NCBI GenBank assembly: GCA_001931875.2 | Contig: MSJH02000818.1 | Span: forward strand, 1-64,000 | Direction of reading: 5' to 3' | Length of the DNA: 64,000 nt | Origin: Byssochlamys sp. IMV 00236 | Lineage: Eukaryota > Ascomycota > Eurotiomycetes > Eurotiales > Thermoascaceae | Part shown: one piece after another, positions 1-9,858 of the stretch | Position numbering within the stretch: position 1 is the first letter of the stretch | Layout: the number at the start of each line of letters is the position of its first letter | Notes under the pieces: generated by a model | What the model was told of the DNA's origin: nothing | What the model saw: the letters and a program-made list of their open reading frames with translations, nothing else | Databases searched by the model: none | Position numbers and translations under genes: made by a program

Positions 1-74
1 TCTAGTAGTAATCCAGCATAATCAGGATTCAAAGAATCTGCCATAAACGGATAATTGACAGATCACCTGGCATT
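1..74. repeat. Diverged dispersed repeat, copy A (copy B at 12487-12559)
   Basis: The first ~74 bases align with 12487-12559 in the same orientation, sharing short blocks such as TCTAGTAG, CAAAGAA, AAACGGAT and GACAGA.CACCT with a few small gaps. Identity by eye is roughly 70%. Neither copy lies in a recognised gene. They may be decayed remnants of one repeat family. The left edge of copy A is cut by the window, so its true length is unknown. Confidence 0.45.
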
Positions 75-146
75 TGCTTTATACGCCGATACACAGCATA
101 TAAACAACAGATGTAGACGAAGTCCCAAAGAAACCACTGTCTACTT

Positions 147-530
147 ATGACTTCCAACGCGAGAATTGCTGATAGCATAAAAAAGCACCCTCTTGATATT
201 CGCACATGTCTCGCAACAAATGTCTTCTTCGACAAGGACCGCGACAAGCCTAAGGCCATAGACATCTATTCCTCAGAAGGCAGAAGTCTTTACAAAACAG
301 ACCCGCGTTATGATAGTAGACAACATAAAAAGAAGAAACGAGCTTTTGCATCAAAAGATGTCATTCTAGCAGAAGGCACTCTCAACACAGCGCAGCTCCT
401 CAAGCTAAGCGCACACGGGGCGGGGGACGAGTTGCAGAAATTTGATATTTTTGTGGTGGCGGTGCATCTTCCCGGTGTTGGGACGATCCTGCGAGACGAT
501 TATAAAAATAGTGTTGTTTGTATATTGTGA
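147..530 (+). pseudogene. GMC oxidoreductase relic, central fragment
   Basis: The 127-codon frame matches the middle of a fungal GMC (glucose-methanol-choline) flavin oxidoreductase. It contains the conserved stretch around AFASKDVILAEGTLNTAQLL followed by LPGVGTILRDDY, which in intact family members reads close to SK.VILAAG..NTPQLL and LPGVG.NL.DHY. The N-terminal FAD-binding part is absent, and the frame stops about 10 codons after the LRDDY motif, where a full enzyme would continue for more than 200 residues. The C-terminal part of the same kind of protein reappears at 2022-2439, so this is one gene broken by an insertion or deletion. No function is expected. Confidence 0.75.
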
Positions 531-1909
531 CGAATGCTATCTATTTTCAGCAAGTCGCTGGCCTGCTAGGCTGGTGACCTATTGTTGAGGCAGTGGGTGG
601 AGGGCTAGCCGTACAGACCCAATGGTGAGGCAGGCGTCGAATCGTCAGAACTTCTGATGCGAGCAAAGAACGGTACTTAAAGAAGATTCGTCTCTGTTTG
701 ACTGTTCAAAATTATTCCCCGGCTTCTTTCCCGGGTGCTTTAGGCAGCGATGGCTTCGCCGATAATTTTAACTTGGGATATAATCAAGCTCAATCCTCAG
801 AGTTTCTGGGTAAGAACAGCAACGTTGCGCTCCGTCGGCCCTAGGGACACGCCAGACGTGAATTTCCGCTACTTTTATGAAAGAAACGATAGTTAGGAAC
901 TGCTCCTACACGTGGAGTGGCATTACCCCTGGGTGCAACCGTGTTCGCACTGAGATAAGCTAAAGTCGATAATCACTTTAGTGTTGGATGTAATGAGATA
1001 ATGAAGTCAATCAGGAATAAGATAGTTTCCGGGAACTGGTCCTTATACCTTGAATGACTCGCCCGGAACGCTGCGAGTTAGAAAGCAGTGGAAACAACTT
1101 GCAGAGGGATTGCAGGCAGGTGTTGAGGGGGAGGAGGATGTTTAGACATAGACACCGCAGTACCACAGTAACATGCCGGTGTAGTCCTTGTCGTAGACAC
1201 GGACTCCTGTGCTTGATGGTGGGATCGACTAAGGATCCTAATCTGACGTCCTGAAGCTCAGGACAGATGGTGGAGAATGCCCGAATCTAGGACATGCTAC
1301 CAAAATGCAAGGGCATAGGCCTGTAATTGGGGTGTAAGAAGGATAAATCCTTCCGTAAGGTCTGCTGTAGCTACTCATACCGGCAGTAAATCCGGCATTA
1401 CTAAAGGCAGCAAAGCCAGGACTGTGCCGTTTGTTGGCACATATTAGTAGTAAGAGTATTATTATTAGTATTCATTGACATCCGTCAGAACACAGGCGTT
1501 GGAACGCAGGCTTCCCTGTGTTCCTAGTGACCTCCCATGGGTATTAGGACATGCCAAGCTATGGAATTATTCTTATACAGATGTTACAGAACTAGCAGCA
1601 GGCAGGTATAGCTACGGCCTGGGCAGGCCGGGACATTACATATACTTAGCCTAGTATATTAGCTTTCCCCTTTATAGAGAGAAATATTATTATCTTTATC
1701 CTAAATCTATTAGAATTATTAAGATTTATCGATAATAGAGTATAATCTTAGAAAGCAACCTAAGCAAATAGCGAAGGCAAATGCCACTTGTCCGGGCCTC
1801 CCCCAACATGCGGAGAAGCTCGAGTGTGTTATACATATAAGAGCATATAAGTATTTTATAAGCAGTTTAAATGGTCGTAGTATTAGACGGGGGTAAAAAA
1901 AGAATTGAA
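531..1909. other. Non-coding stretch separating two GMC gene fragments
   Basis: No convincing coding frame is present; the longest frame (1054-1254) has no recognisable motif. The stretch lies between the central and C-terminal relics of one GMC oxidoreductase and ends at a tRNA-Met gene. It is probably inserted or rearranged DNA. I found no clear terminal repeats or target duplication. Confidence 0.5.
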
Positions 1910-1982
1910 TAGCATGTCCTGGTTTCGATCCAGGGACCTCCGGGTTATGAGCCCGGCGCTCGTTCCCCTGAGCTAACATGCT
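1910..1982 (-). tRNA. tRNA-Met(CAT), initiator-type features
   Basis: Read on the minus strand, a complete cloverleaf folds: 7-bp acceptor AGCATGT/ACATGCT with discriminator A, D stem GCTC/GAGC, anticodon stem CCGGG/CCCGG with loop CTCATAA (anticodon CAT), variable loop AGGTC, and T stem CCTGG/CCAGG with loop ATCGAAA. Both Pol III promoter boxes are present (TAGCTCAGGGG and GGATCGAAACC) and no intron is seen. Three traits are those of eukaryotic initiator tRNA rather than elongator: the A1-U72 pair, A at both ends of the T loop (ATCGAAA), and the GGG/CCC run closing the anticodon loop. It lies in the gap that splits the GMC pseudogene. Confidence 0.9.
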
Positions 1983-2021
1983 TCGGATGAAACAAAATTA
2001 GGACATGATCCCAATAAGAAA

Positions 2022-2439
2022 TTGTCAGCCATGGCTGAGGGAATTGCATTTGCACGAAAAATTTTTGAGAGTGTTCCTGAGCTCGTGGGGCCTTTCGAAG
2101 AACTCACTCCAGGTCCCCTCTATTCAAAGTGTCGATGCGATCAAGTAAAGTTAGGAAAAAGGTTTTCTCCCGCCACGCGGCTGAAATTTGCACAATCGGA
2201 CCACAAGATGATGGCGAAGCCTGGCTAGATTTGCGCTTTCGCATCCGAAGGGTACAGCAGTTGAGGGTTATCACTGCCTCGGTTTTCCCACGGTCACCAG
2301 GGGAAGTTCAGGTGCTACCCTGTATATCATCACCGGGAGAGCCATGGACGTCATCTCGGAAGATCTAAAGCTAGATTTATGTGATGCTATCTTGGAGAAT
2401 AGCCCGGAGGAAATAGTGTCGGTAGAAGATGCAGCTTGA
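2022..2439 (+). pseudogene. GMC oxidoreductase relic, C-terminal fragment with frameshifts
   Basis: Three successive frames together spell the C-terminal third of a GMC oxidoreductase. The first gives AEGIAFARKIFESVPEL and FEELTPGP. The second (from about 2180) gives HAAEICTIGPQDDGEAWLD, the position of the family's catalytic His-x-x-x-x-C region, then LRVITASVFPRSP. The third (from about 2320) gives LYIITGRAMDVISEDLKL and a stop at 2437-2439. At least two frameshifts separate them, so the gene is dead. With the fragment at 147-530 this is one gene interrupted by about 1.5 kb containing a tRNA. Confidence 0.75.
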
Positions 2440-2468
2440 TACTTCAGCAGCAAGACTCAGTTAGGATC

Positions 2469-3652
2469 TCAAATATGTTGCGATAGGAAATCCGCAATGG
2501 CTTTTTGGCCGTCGGCCTTTACCATCACGTCATTATGCAGTGCTTTTGGAACGATATGTCGGTTCACAGTGATATCAAGTGACCTGCAGAATGTTTCCAG
2601 TCTCTCACTTTGCTGTCGTGGAACAATCTCATCCTGTTCCGCCTGGGCAATCAAGATATTGGGTTTCTGCAGACCCGGAGCACGAGCAACGCGTCGTAGA
2701 GCCTGTTCACTGTCCCAGTGGTTGCGAAGGAACGGGCTTAGGTAGTGGTACGGTAGCCACTTCTGAGGATAAAAGTCCCGCAGAAGATCACGCATATTGG
2801 TAAAGGGAGTCTCGAGAACCAAACATACAAGTGGTGGATGCTCAGAGTCTCCCTTCTCAAGATACTCCGCAGCAAGTCCTGTTGCAGCGCCTGCACCGAC
2901 GCTCTGACCCCAGAAGGAAATGCGAACATTAGGTACTTGGGAATACTGCCGCAGCACCCACTGCATTGCAGCTCTTGCATCGCGTTCAATACCTTTCTGC
3001 GAAGGCTTTCCCTGGGAGTGCCAGTATCCTCGGTAGGAGAGCGCAACAAAAGATATCTGGTGCACTTTCTTAGTTTTCTTGATAATACTTGAGAGAAATG
3101 GCAACCGTGGTGGAAGCGACGATGCATTGCTGCGATGAATCAGCCCGGCACATTAACTAGTAGTGACGCGTTATCTTCCTACCCTTGGAAATACAATATG
3201 ACCAGGTGGACTTCATCATCACTGGCCACATTGGCTTTGACCTGCTCTCCTTCTGCATCGCCAACGATTAACGAAATCTTCACTCCATCTTCAGACTTGA
3301 TAGATTCCTCCCGCCACTGAATGGGGCGACATTCTGGTGCATAATCTTCGATCGTCTCCCATCGTGCAAGAGGCGGGATGCTTGGCATATAAATGATCTT
3401 GTTCTGAAATATGATCATCGCAAGACATTTCTGTATCCAGAGGGTGATACCTAGACCCAAGAACATCGCTGGTGGGACTAATATGCTCGGGAGACTGAAA
3501 CAGCGACATTGCTGTTGCACTACACTTTTCCGGTGGAATTTAACATGGAAATATGAAGCGTAAGAGTGAGTATGACAGTAGTGGCGACTCAGGATGCGAC
3601 TCGACGGACTCGCATTCCGGGAGCGTGCTGCCAGTGGCCGGAATCTATCCAT
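2469..3652 (-). CDS. Alpha/beta hydrolase (ABHD13/Bem46-like), membrane-anchored
   Basis: Two exons: 3183-3652 and 2469-3129, with a 53-nt intron (3130-3182; GTAGGA donor, CTGAT branch-like site, GCAG acceptor) that joins VILYFQG to NASSLPPRLPFLS. The product is about 376 residues. It has a hydrophobic segment (PPAMFLGLGITLWIQKCLAM) that should anchor it in a membrane, then an alpha/beta hydrolase fold with nucleophile elbow GQSVG, acid in AEQDEIVP and catalytic His in KALHNDVMVK, so the triad is complete. The family includes serine hydrolases of the ABHD12/13 and Bem46 type; the substrate is unknown. The start is uncertain: 3652 is the first in-frame ATG, and the 70 or so residues before the hydrophobic segment look poorly conserved, so an additional 5' intron or a later start is possible. 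Confidence 0.8.
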
Positions 3653-3703
3653 GGGCGCCAGTGCCGATAGAGCCTTATTGCTTTGCTCCTTCAGTAGGAA
3701 CAA

Positions 3704-4026
3704 GACAGACGGGCTTTTTTATTTCCAATTAAATAGGTTTAGCTGTCAGAAGTAGCAGGTGATTACTTCAGTTCAGGAAGAGGATCATGGAGCCGAGTTC
3801 CTTTGATTAAGACGGACAAAGAAGCTTGGTTGGGTGTCGAGGTCTGGTTCCTCGTAACCATCTCAGAAGGTGCAGAGAATGTTCTTGTCTCACAACATAA
3901 TTGGAGCTCTTGACCGTAACTTGACTCTACTTGCTTCGCTAGCAGTCAGAAATATGTCGTCGTCGCAAGAGAGTTCCGCGCACGTGATGAGTCAGCACAT
4001 CATAAACACCAATCAGATTCCCGTAC
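3704..4026. other. Intergenic, no gene seen
   Basis: Upstream of the hydrolase gene and ending at the 9-bp duplication TTCCCGTAC (4018-4026) that borders the inverted-repeat element. No supported coding frame. Confidence 0.6.
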
Positions 4027-4611
4027 GGGGTGCCAGCTCGGCGTGGTTCCAAAATCTCTCAGCGTGGTTCCAAATACTGCCGTTTTTTCCCGCCTTTGCA
4101 ACGCCCCACTGCTACCACGCTGAGATTTATGGTCTAACCCTTTTAAAATGCTGGAACCACGCTGACCTATTTAGTTTAGTGTCATATAATTATAGGTTAA
4201 TGAGCATATACTAGGGATATACTTAATATATGCCTTATACAATTTTGGCACATATGCTATATCTATATTCAACATATCCCATTATTAGGGCCTAAAGGAT
4301 TAGCGGTTTTAGGGGTATTAGGGATATTAGGGATTAGGGAATTAGGGGGTTTAGGGAGATTAGGGACTTAGGGACTTAGAGAATTTTTGATTATATTTAA
4401 TTAGGGAATTAGGGCTTAGGGCTAGAAAGGTCAGCGTGGTTCGGATAGGCGCTAAAATCTCATCGTGGTTCCAGGGAGTTTCAAACCATGCCGAGCCTAT
4501 GCCAAGAAAAAGCTCAGCGTGGTTCTAGTGATTGCTTTAGGAAGGCGGAAGAAATGGGCAGAATTCGGAACCACGCGGAGCTTTTTTGGAACCACGCCGA
4601 GCTGTAAGCCC
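4027..4611. mobile_element. MITE-like element with ~75-bp inverted repeats and 9-bp target duplication (Mutator-like)
   Basis: The two ends are inverted copies of each other. The left end (4027-4105) and the reverse complement of the right end (4533-4611) both begin GGG, share CAGCTCGGCGTGGTTCCAAA and then align on through TTCCGCCTT-like sequence, about 80% identical by eye. The element is flanked by the exact 9-bp direct repeat TTCCCGTAC at 4018-4026 and 4612-4620. A 10-mer close to GCGTGGTTCC recurs at least nine times in both orientations inside the element, like subterminal transposase-binding sites. No transposase is encoded, so it would need help in trans. Long inverted repeats, GGG ends and 9-bp duplications fit Mutator-like (MULE) elements; that family assignment is inference. 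Confidence 0.8.
4283..4431 (+). repeat. Degenerate TTAGGG-like tract inside the MITE
   Basis: About a dozen TTAGGG or TAGGG units occur with irregular 6-9 nt spacing (for example TATTAGGGATATTAGGG and ACTTAGGGACTTAG), all G-rich on the plus strand. TTAGGG is the usual telomere repeat of filamentous ascomycetes, but here the units are not an exact tandem array. The tract lies in the middle of the inverted-repeat element. It may be a captured and decayed telomere segment or simply a simple-sequence expansion. Confidence 0.65.
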
Positions 4612-4983
4612 TTCCCGTACTTGGACTCTTAAGCCTTGTTGCTTTCTTGTCACTTTGAAATCTGTTGCATAGAGGGCACCAGTGATTTCTAGAGCACATT
4701 GATAAGTATCGAATAATTCAGGAATTGCGTCTTAAGTCACCAATATATGCGGTGGTAATAGTCTTATATCTTATCCTCGCTATTTTTGTTTTGAGACTTT
4801 GGGACGTCCAAGTCACTGTCCGCGTAAACGCCTTGAGATTATTTTCTTCTGCGAAATACATACCTAATATATATCCTCTATTAATAATTACAAATTGTAA
4901 TCGCTTTCTCCCCATTTTCATTTCGTTCAGACCAGCCTTTCGTTTTCGGCTGGATATAATTAGTAGGCAATACTCCATTTATT
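4612..4983. other. Intergenic, AT-rich, no gene seen
   Basis: Begins with the right copy of the 9-bp duplication and runs to the 3' end of the F-box gene. The small frames on both strands (4718-5033) have no recognisable motif. Confidence 0.55.
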
Positions 4984-6420
4984 TCACAGGAGATAGATCA
5001 GCGGCCAAAAAGCGCCAGGGATGCCATAAGTGAAGGCAAAGTCATAATCATCAGCTGTCCTTTCCAACAAGTCACCCTCAAATTGGAGATCAACGGCCGT
5101 GTGCGAAAACAATCCTGAAAGTTTTTGACAGGATGTATCAAAAAGAACGTCAGTCGCGCCTCGAGATGGTAAATCCAGCATTCGCCCTGGGTAAAGAACG
5201 TCACCGAAAAGAGATACTTCAGTCAAAAGCGGCAGTACGCCATCTGTGGACTGAGTCGCTACATGAGACATTGTCTTAAAAACGGGAGACTGACAGCACT
5301 GTAAAAGGAGGTGCTGCAACGAGCCCGGAAAATCCGGCAGTCTCTTCAAAAACGGTTGATCCACGCCCAAGATTTTGAGTTTATCGAACTCATAAAAGGA
5401 ACCAAAGCCTCGATTTTCCCATGCAGGCGCGAAGTCGTGTTCCATGCTGCTAAGGTTGACTCGCACTTCCTCCAAATTATTTTTTTGGTCATAGAGTGCT
5501 GAATATAACTCTTCGGGGTTAAACTGGGTTCCGTTGGATGTTCCAATGCCATAACGGAAAGATTTCCATGTTGTGCATGCCCGGATAAGCATCTGAATAC
5601 TCGCGGCGTTTACACAGCTTTGTCGAAAGGAGATCATTGAGACAGACAGAGTCCCTGGCGGGATATTAAATAGCTGAGGCAAAAGGGACTCATCCGCGTC
5701 ATCATTGGAGCACCTATCAATCCACAGTTGTTCTAGAGAAGGGAAGGACAGTAGAGGCAAAATATCCCCGAGTACGACCTGGTTCTCTTGATCGGCGCCA
5801 GGACATCGAAGATGTAGCCGTCTCAGATTGCTCATAAACGGCAACCCAGGTACTCCGCCGTGAGATAGTTGAATGATAGATTTCAGCGATCTCAAACTAT
5901 GCTTATCAACAGAGATGACCAAGCGTCTGAGATTTGGCATGTGCAGAAGTAGCAGCAGAGTAAGAACGCTGGGTTCTAGGTGTAAAGAGCGTATCCACGC
6001 ATCTCTGGGCACGGTCGGGAATCCCTGGAGATTTTTTATAAATAACTTGATATCACCACTGTATAAACCGAGCAGTCCACTTGTAGTATCAGTTCCCGAG
6101 GTATTGACAGAATCTCGTGGCTTGTCGCCTTCAGGACTATCTTCTGGACCATGTTCGACAGAAGCGTCAATATCTAGGTCCCGGACGTTTGCGCTCAAGC
6201 GGGGACAGGAGACGATTGTTCGTGTGAGTAGTGGCAGTGGATACCGGAGATAGTGTGGCGAAGATGGTAGGATTTTGACGAAACTCTGATAGAGGACCGA
6301 CTGAGCTATGGCACCAAGTCTTCTTGAAACTAAACAGCAGTCAAGTAGAGTTGAGACATCATCGGTACATTCCAGAATGATCACGAGGAGCTCTAGAGGT
6401 AGGTCTTGGAAGCTAGTCAT
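4984..6420 (-). CDS. F-box protein, leucine-rich repeat-like body
   Basis: A single uninterrupted 478-residue frame. Residues 1-45 (SFQDLPLELLVIILECTDD...LLDCCLVSRRLGAIAQSVLY) form an F-box, the domain that binds Skp1 in SCF ubiquitin ligases. The rest has scattered Leu-rich segments (LRRLVISV, LRRLHLRCPG, SLEQLWIDRC, LQHLLLQCC) of the kind found in fungal F-box/LRR proteins that recruit targets. No target can be inferred. Such genes are numerous and fast-evolving in filamentous fungi. The ATG at 6420 directly precedes the F-box, which supports the start. No intron is needed. Confidence 0.85.
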   Translation of the reverse strand: MTSFQDLPLELLVIILECTDDVSTLLDCCLVSRRLGAIAQSVLYQSFVKILPSSPHYLRYPLPLLTRTIVSCPRLSANVRDLDIDASVEHGPEDSPEGDKPRDSVNTSGTDTTSGLLGLYSGDIKLFIKNLQGFPTVPRDAWIRSLHLEPSVLTLLLLLHMPNLRRLVISVDKHSLRSLKSIIQLSHGGVPGLPFMSNLRRLHLRCPGADQENQVVLGDILPLLSFPSLEQLWIDRCSNDDADESLLPQLFNIPPGTLSVSMISFRQSCVNAASIQMLIRACTTWKSFRYGIGTSNGTQFNPEELYSALYDQKNNLEEVRVNLSSMEHDFAPAWENRGFGSFYEFDKLKILGVDQPFLKRLPDFPGSLQHLLLQCCQSPVFKTMSHVATQSTDGVLPLLTEVSLFGDVLYPGRMLDLPSRGATDVLFDTSCQKLSGLFSHTAVDLQFEGDLLERTADDYDFAFTYGIPGAFWPLIYLL

Positions 6421-6969
6421 GAGGAATTATTTCTATGTCAATGTAGCAATATTCTGTGAAAAAAACTTATGATGAGCCCAATAGCGATAACGACGTCGGG
6501 TATTTAGGCGGGCTACCTATGCAGCATTATTGCCCAATCAGGAAGCGGCATTACTTTGCAGCGGAAGTGCAAAGTATGGCAAAGTATCGGATGGATGTAG
6601 TAGTCTTAGCATCGATAAGCTCCATACACTGGCGATATCTAGCGATGTTCCTAGATCCGGGATTGACAGATGACAAGCATGATGATTTCTCTGCAAAAGA
6701 GACACGAAACTCATCATGAGTTTTGAAGTCGAAATCTGTATACAGAAACAGACTAAGAACGAATACACTTCATGAATACATTATTTATCACGCTTTGCTT
6801 CATCTCATTCATCTATTCGTAAGTCATGCGCATCATCCGACGGTCCCAATCCATATCCAAAACAGGCTATTAGGCTGGTCAAACAAGAAATGCTATATAT
6901 GCAGCAGTACAAGTAATTGAGTATCAGCAACGAAGAGAAATAAGAAGCCATATCGACAAAACATCCAAT
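6421..6969. other. Intergenic between F-box and RING/SH3 genes
   Basis: Holds the 5' flank of the F-box gene and the 3' flank of the RING gene. Short frames (6456-6719 plus, 6538-6768 minus) show no conserved motif. No repeats noticed. Confidence 0.5.
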
Positions 6970-9858
6970 TCACGTAACCTCACTGATAACTCTTCCATAA
7001 TTGCCTGGAAAAAGACCCGTCCGACCAGCGTAGCAGCCCCAGAACCAGTCATCATTGATGTTCTCTGCTTCTGTGATTTCGGCTCCGCCAGGGAAGAGCA
7101 ATTCATCTTGTGCATCTTCCTCAGGAAACCATGGCCAGAGAGCGTAGAGGATAAGACCAACGCCTCCATCGGGTGGGAAGCGACGAGCAGAAGAGACTCC
7201 ATGCGGAGTAGTGGGAGACGAGACAGGAGAGTCACCGGATCCACTGACGGCATTTGCCAACGCAGCACGCACACGAGAGGCTTTCTTTCTTCCTTCTGCG
7301 CCTTCTTTCCAACTCCAATCTCCTGTGCTAAGTTCTGGAGAGGTAACAGAGCCGGATGTGTGTTGTTCAGATCCACGCCTACGGACATGTTCGTCCTTCA
7401 ACGCATGACCGCCAACCAGCCCACGTACAATGACTCGATGCGGGCCGTCTTCGTGGTCCTGGAAGCCCACAACGATCATTCGATGACCTTTGAGGCATCT
7501 TCGCCAGCCATTGTGGCCATTCTCTTTGCTGATCTTCCCGCAAGCGACAAGTTTGAGATAGCAGTTTGTGCAGACGTCATAGTCACCACTGTTGCATTGA
7601 AGGCAATGAAATCGAGATGACGATGGAGAAATAGGATAGCTACACACGTCACATTTCGTGGAGAAAGATAAGATATTGTATATCTCGTCGTTGATGGATA
7701 TTCTACTCGAGCTCACAGGAATGCCGGTACTCTTGGAGAAAGTTGTCTGCGTTCCGGAGACAGGGGCCCTGCCATCATTGGAGAGGCGACGAACTGGAAG
7801 AAGTGGATGAGTGCAGCATCTGCCTTGATTAACGCAGGAGTTGCAGAAACCCCAGTCCCCATAGTTACATTGGCCACATTTCCAGAAGCAGTCATCCGCT
7901 AGCGATTGACAAATATCACAGAACATGCCTTCTTGCAGTCTCCTAGACGGGTCATCACTGGTCATCTGTCGGCCTTCATTTACCTCCCTTTCAGCTGTCT
8001 CTGCTGGTCGTTCATATCGTCGAGAGCGCAAAACGTGCGGTGACTCCTGTACAGGCCTGGATTGGCTATTGGAAGACGTCATACGCTCAAAAGTTGACTG
8101 TGCTGTAGAACCAAATCCAAACCAGTGGAGACAGCCGCGACCCTGGCGGTAGCAGCGGAGGCAGATGTTGTACTTGCCACCCGTGCATTTGGAACAGTTC
8201 TTATGAAGGTCATACTGTATGTTAGGCTTTCCACAGCGATCGCAGGAAATAGATGGTTCAGGATAAAGAACGACAGGGATGCGAGCTGCGTCAGCGCGCG
8301 ATGACGGTAGTCTCGAACGAGCATTGCTGTTCACCACGCCATCTACCCATAGCGATGCGGGCAACTCAGATGCACCATGTCCCGAATGCAAGGCTGGAGA
8401 CCTTTGAGATTCTGTTGGGGGATCACTAGCAGACCGACTGATGAGCGGCTGGGATGCGCCCCTATCTCGGCCTCCTGAGACCCAAGCATCGTATATTCTT
8501 CCTTCTGACTCTGCGGTCCGCCGTGCTGACGAGACAGATGGCTGCCTCGTTCTCGACCTTGCGCTGTAGGATAGATGCCCCTCCTGATCTGTCGTATCCG
8601 TAGCAGACCTTGCAGCAGGTCGCAGAGTAATTTCCGAAGAAGAGGCTGGGTTTGCAGGTGATGGCGAAGTTCTGCGACGTCTAGCACCTTGATCTGAGGC
8701 TCGCCTCTGATGGCCTGAGGCGGACGGTGGCGATAGCTGTTCTAAAAGATGTGGACGCGATATTGGAGGATGCCGTGAAGCGTCTCTCTGGGGCGTAGAT
8801 GTGGATTGCGTTTGCACAGTCTGAGATCTAGCGCGCTGATGACTAGATTCCCGTGGCTGTTCAGCAGCCGTATTCCGCGGCGGTCGAGAGTTTGACCTCT
8901 GTAAATGCCTCCTGCGATACGCCTCCGCAATCCGCTCACTCAGTTCCTCTTCCTGCGCCTGATCCAGGTCGTGCAGATCTATGCCGTCCAACAATCCGTC
9001 CTCGATGATCTGTCGCAATATCTCTTCCTCCATACTTTCCACATCAGACGAACTGAGCAGCGACCGCAAGCTGGACTGATGTTCGATCTGCCTGGATGAT
9101 GTCGACCCAGATGCCATGCTTCCGGCATGGACTGCGCTGCGTGCAGCATGTTGCTGTGCTTGACGTCGCGCTCTGCGCTCCTCTTCACGACGTCGCCTCG
9201 CCCGGCTATCGTCCGTTCTCTCATTGGTATCAACGCTCGCAGCACGACGATGGCGCGATGACTGCCCACCTCGGGAACTCGAAGGTCTCGCCTGTTGCCG
9301 GCCGTCGACATCATGCACACTTAACTCCCTCACTTCCTCTATCAGCCGTCGATCCTCTTCGTCCGAGTCCGCTGCCGCGCCGGAGTTTGGCGCTGGCAGC
9401 ACTGAGTCACCCGGCTTGTATTTCTGCGCTATTTCTTCCCTCTCCTCGGCTGGCTTTACACGTTCAGGGTTTGCTTTCAGGAACATATCCAGTAAAGTTG
9501 TGACTGTGGCATTGGGCCGTGTTTCGCGAACGGCCGCTCTACACGAGGGGCAGGTGAAGCGCGAAGAGCGAGATGACACCGCCCGCGCTGCTTGCCAGGA
9601 GAACCATTCTTTCAAACAAGAGCCGCAGAATGTGTGAAGGCAGTCGAGTAGGGTGAGAGGCTGATATAACAGTTCTGTACAAATCTAGAGGCTATCAGTG
9701 ATCATCGCAACTGGGCGCATAAACGATTCCGCGGGGTCACTGGGAGTCCACGAGGAGCTGCTGGGACATATATAATTCTGCAAATTTGCACATACCGAGC
9801 AAACGAGTTCCTTCTCGAGGTCCAAGAGACCCGCGCCACTGCGCTGTGTTTCCGCCAT
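6970..9858 (-). CDS. RING finger, triple ZZ-like zinc finger and SH3 protein (probable E3 ligase)
   Basis: Two exons: 9796-9858 (ATG at 9858, 21 codons) and 6970-9684, split by a 111-nt intron (GTATGT...CTCTAG, phase 0); about 925 residues. The intron falls inside the RING. Splicing restores a perfect C3HC4 pattern: C20-x2-C23-x12-C36-x-H38-x2-C41-x2-C44-x21-C66-x2-C69. A long Ser/Arg-rich disordered region follows. Three Cys-rich ZZ-like fingers start near residues 505, 612 and 702 (CDRCGKPN, CDICQSLA, CDVCSYPI). The C-terminus (about 860-924) is an SH3 domain with ALWPWFPEE, DDWFWG and GLFPGNYGRV. Known RING proteins act as ubiquitin ligases and SH3 domains bind proline motifs; the cellular role is not known to me. 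Confidence 0.9.
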
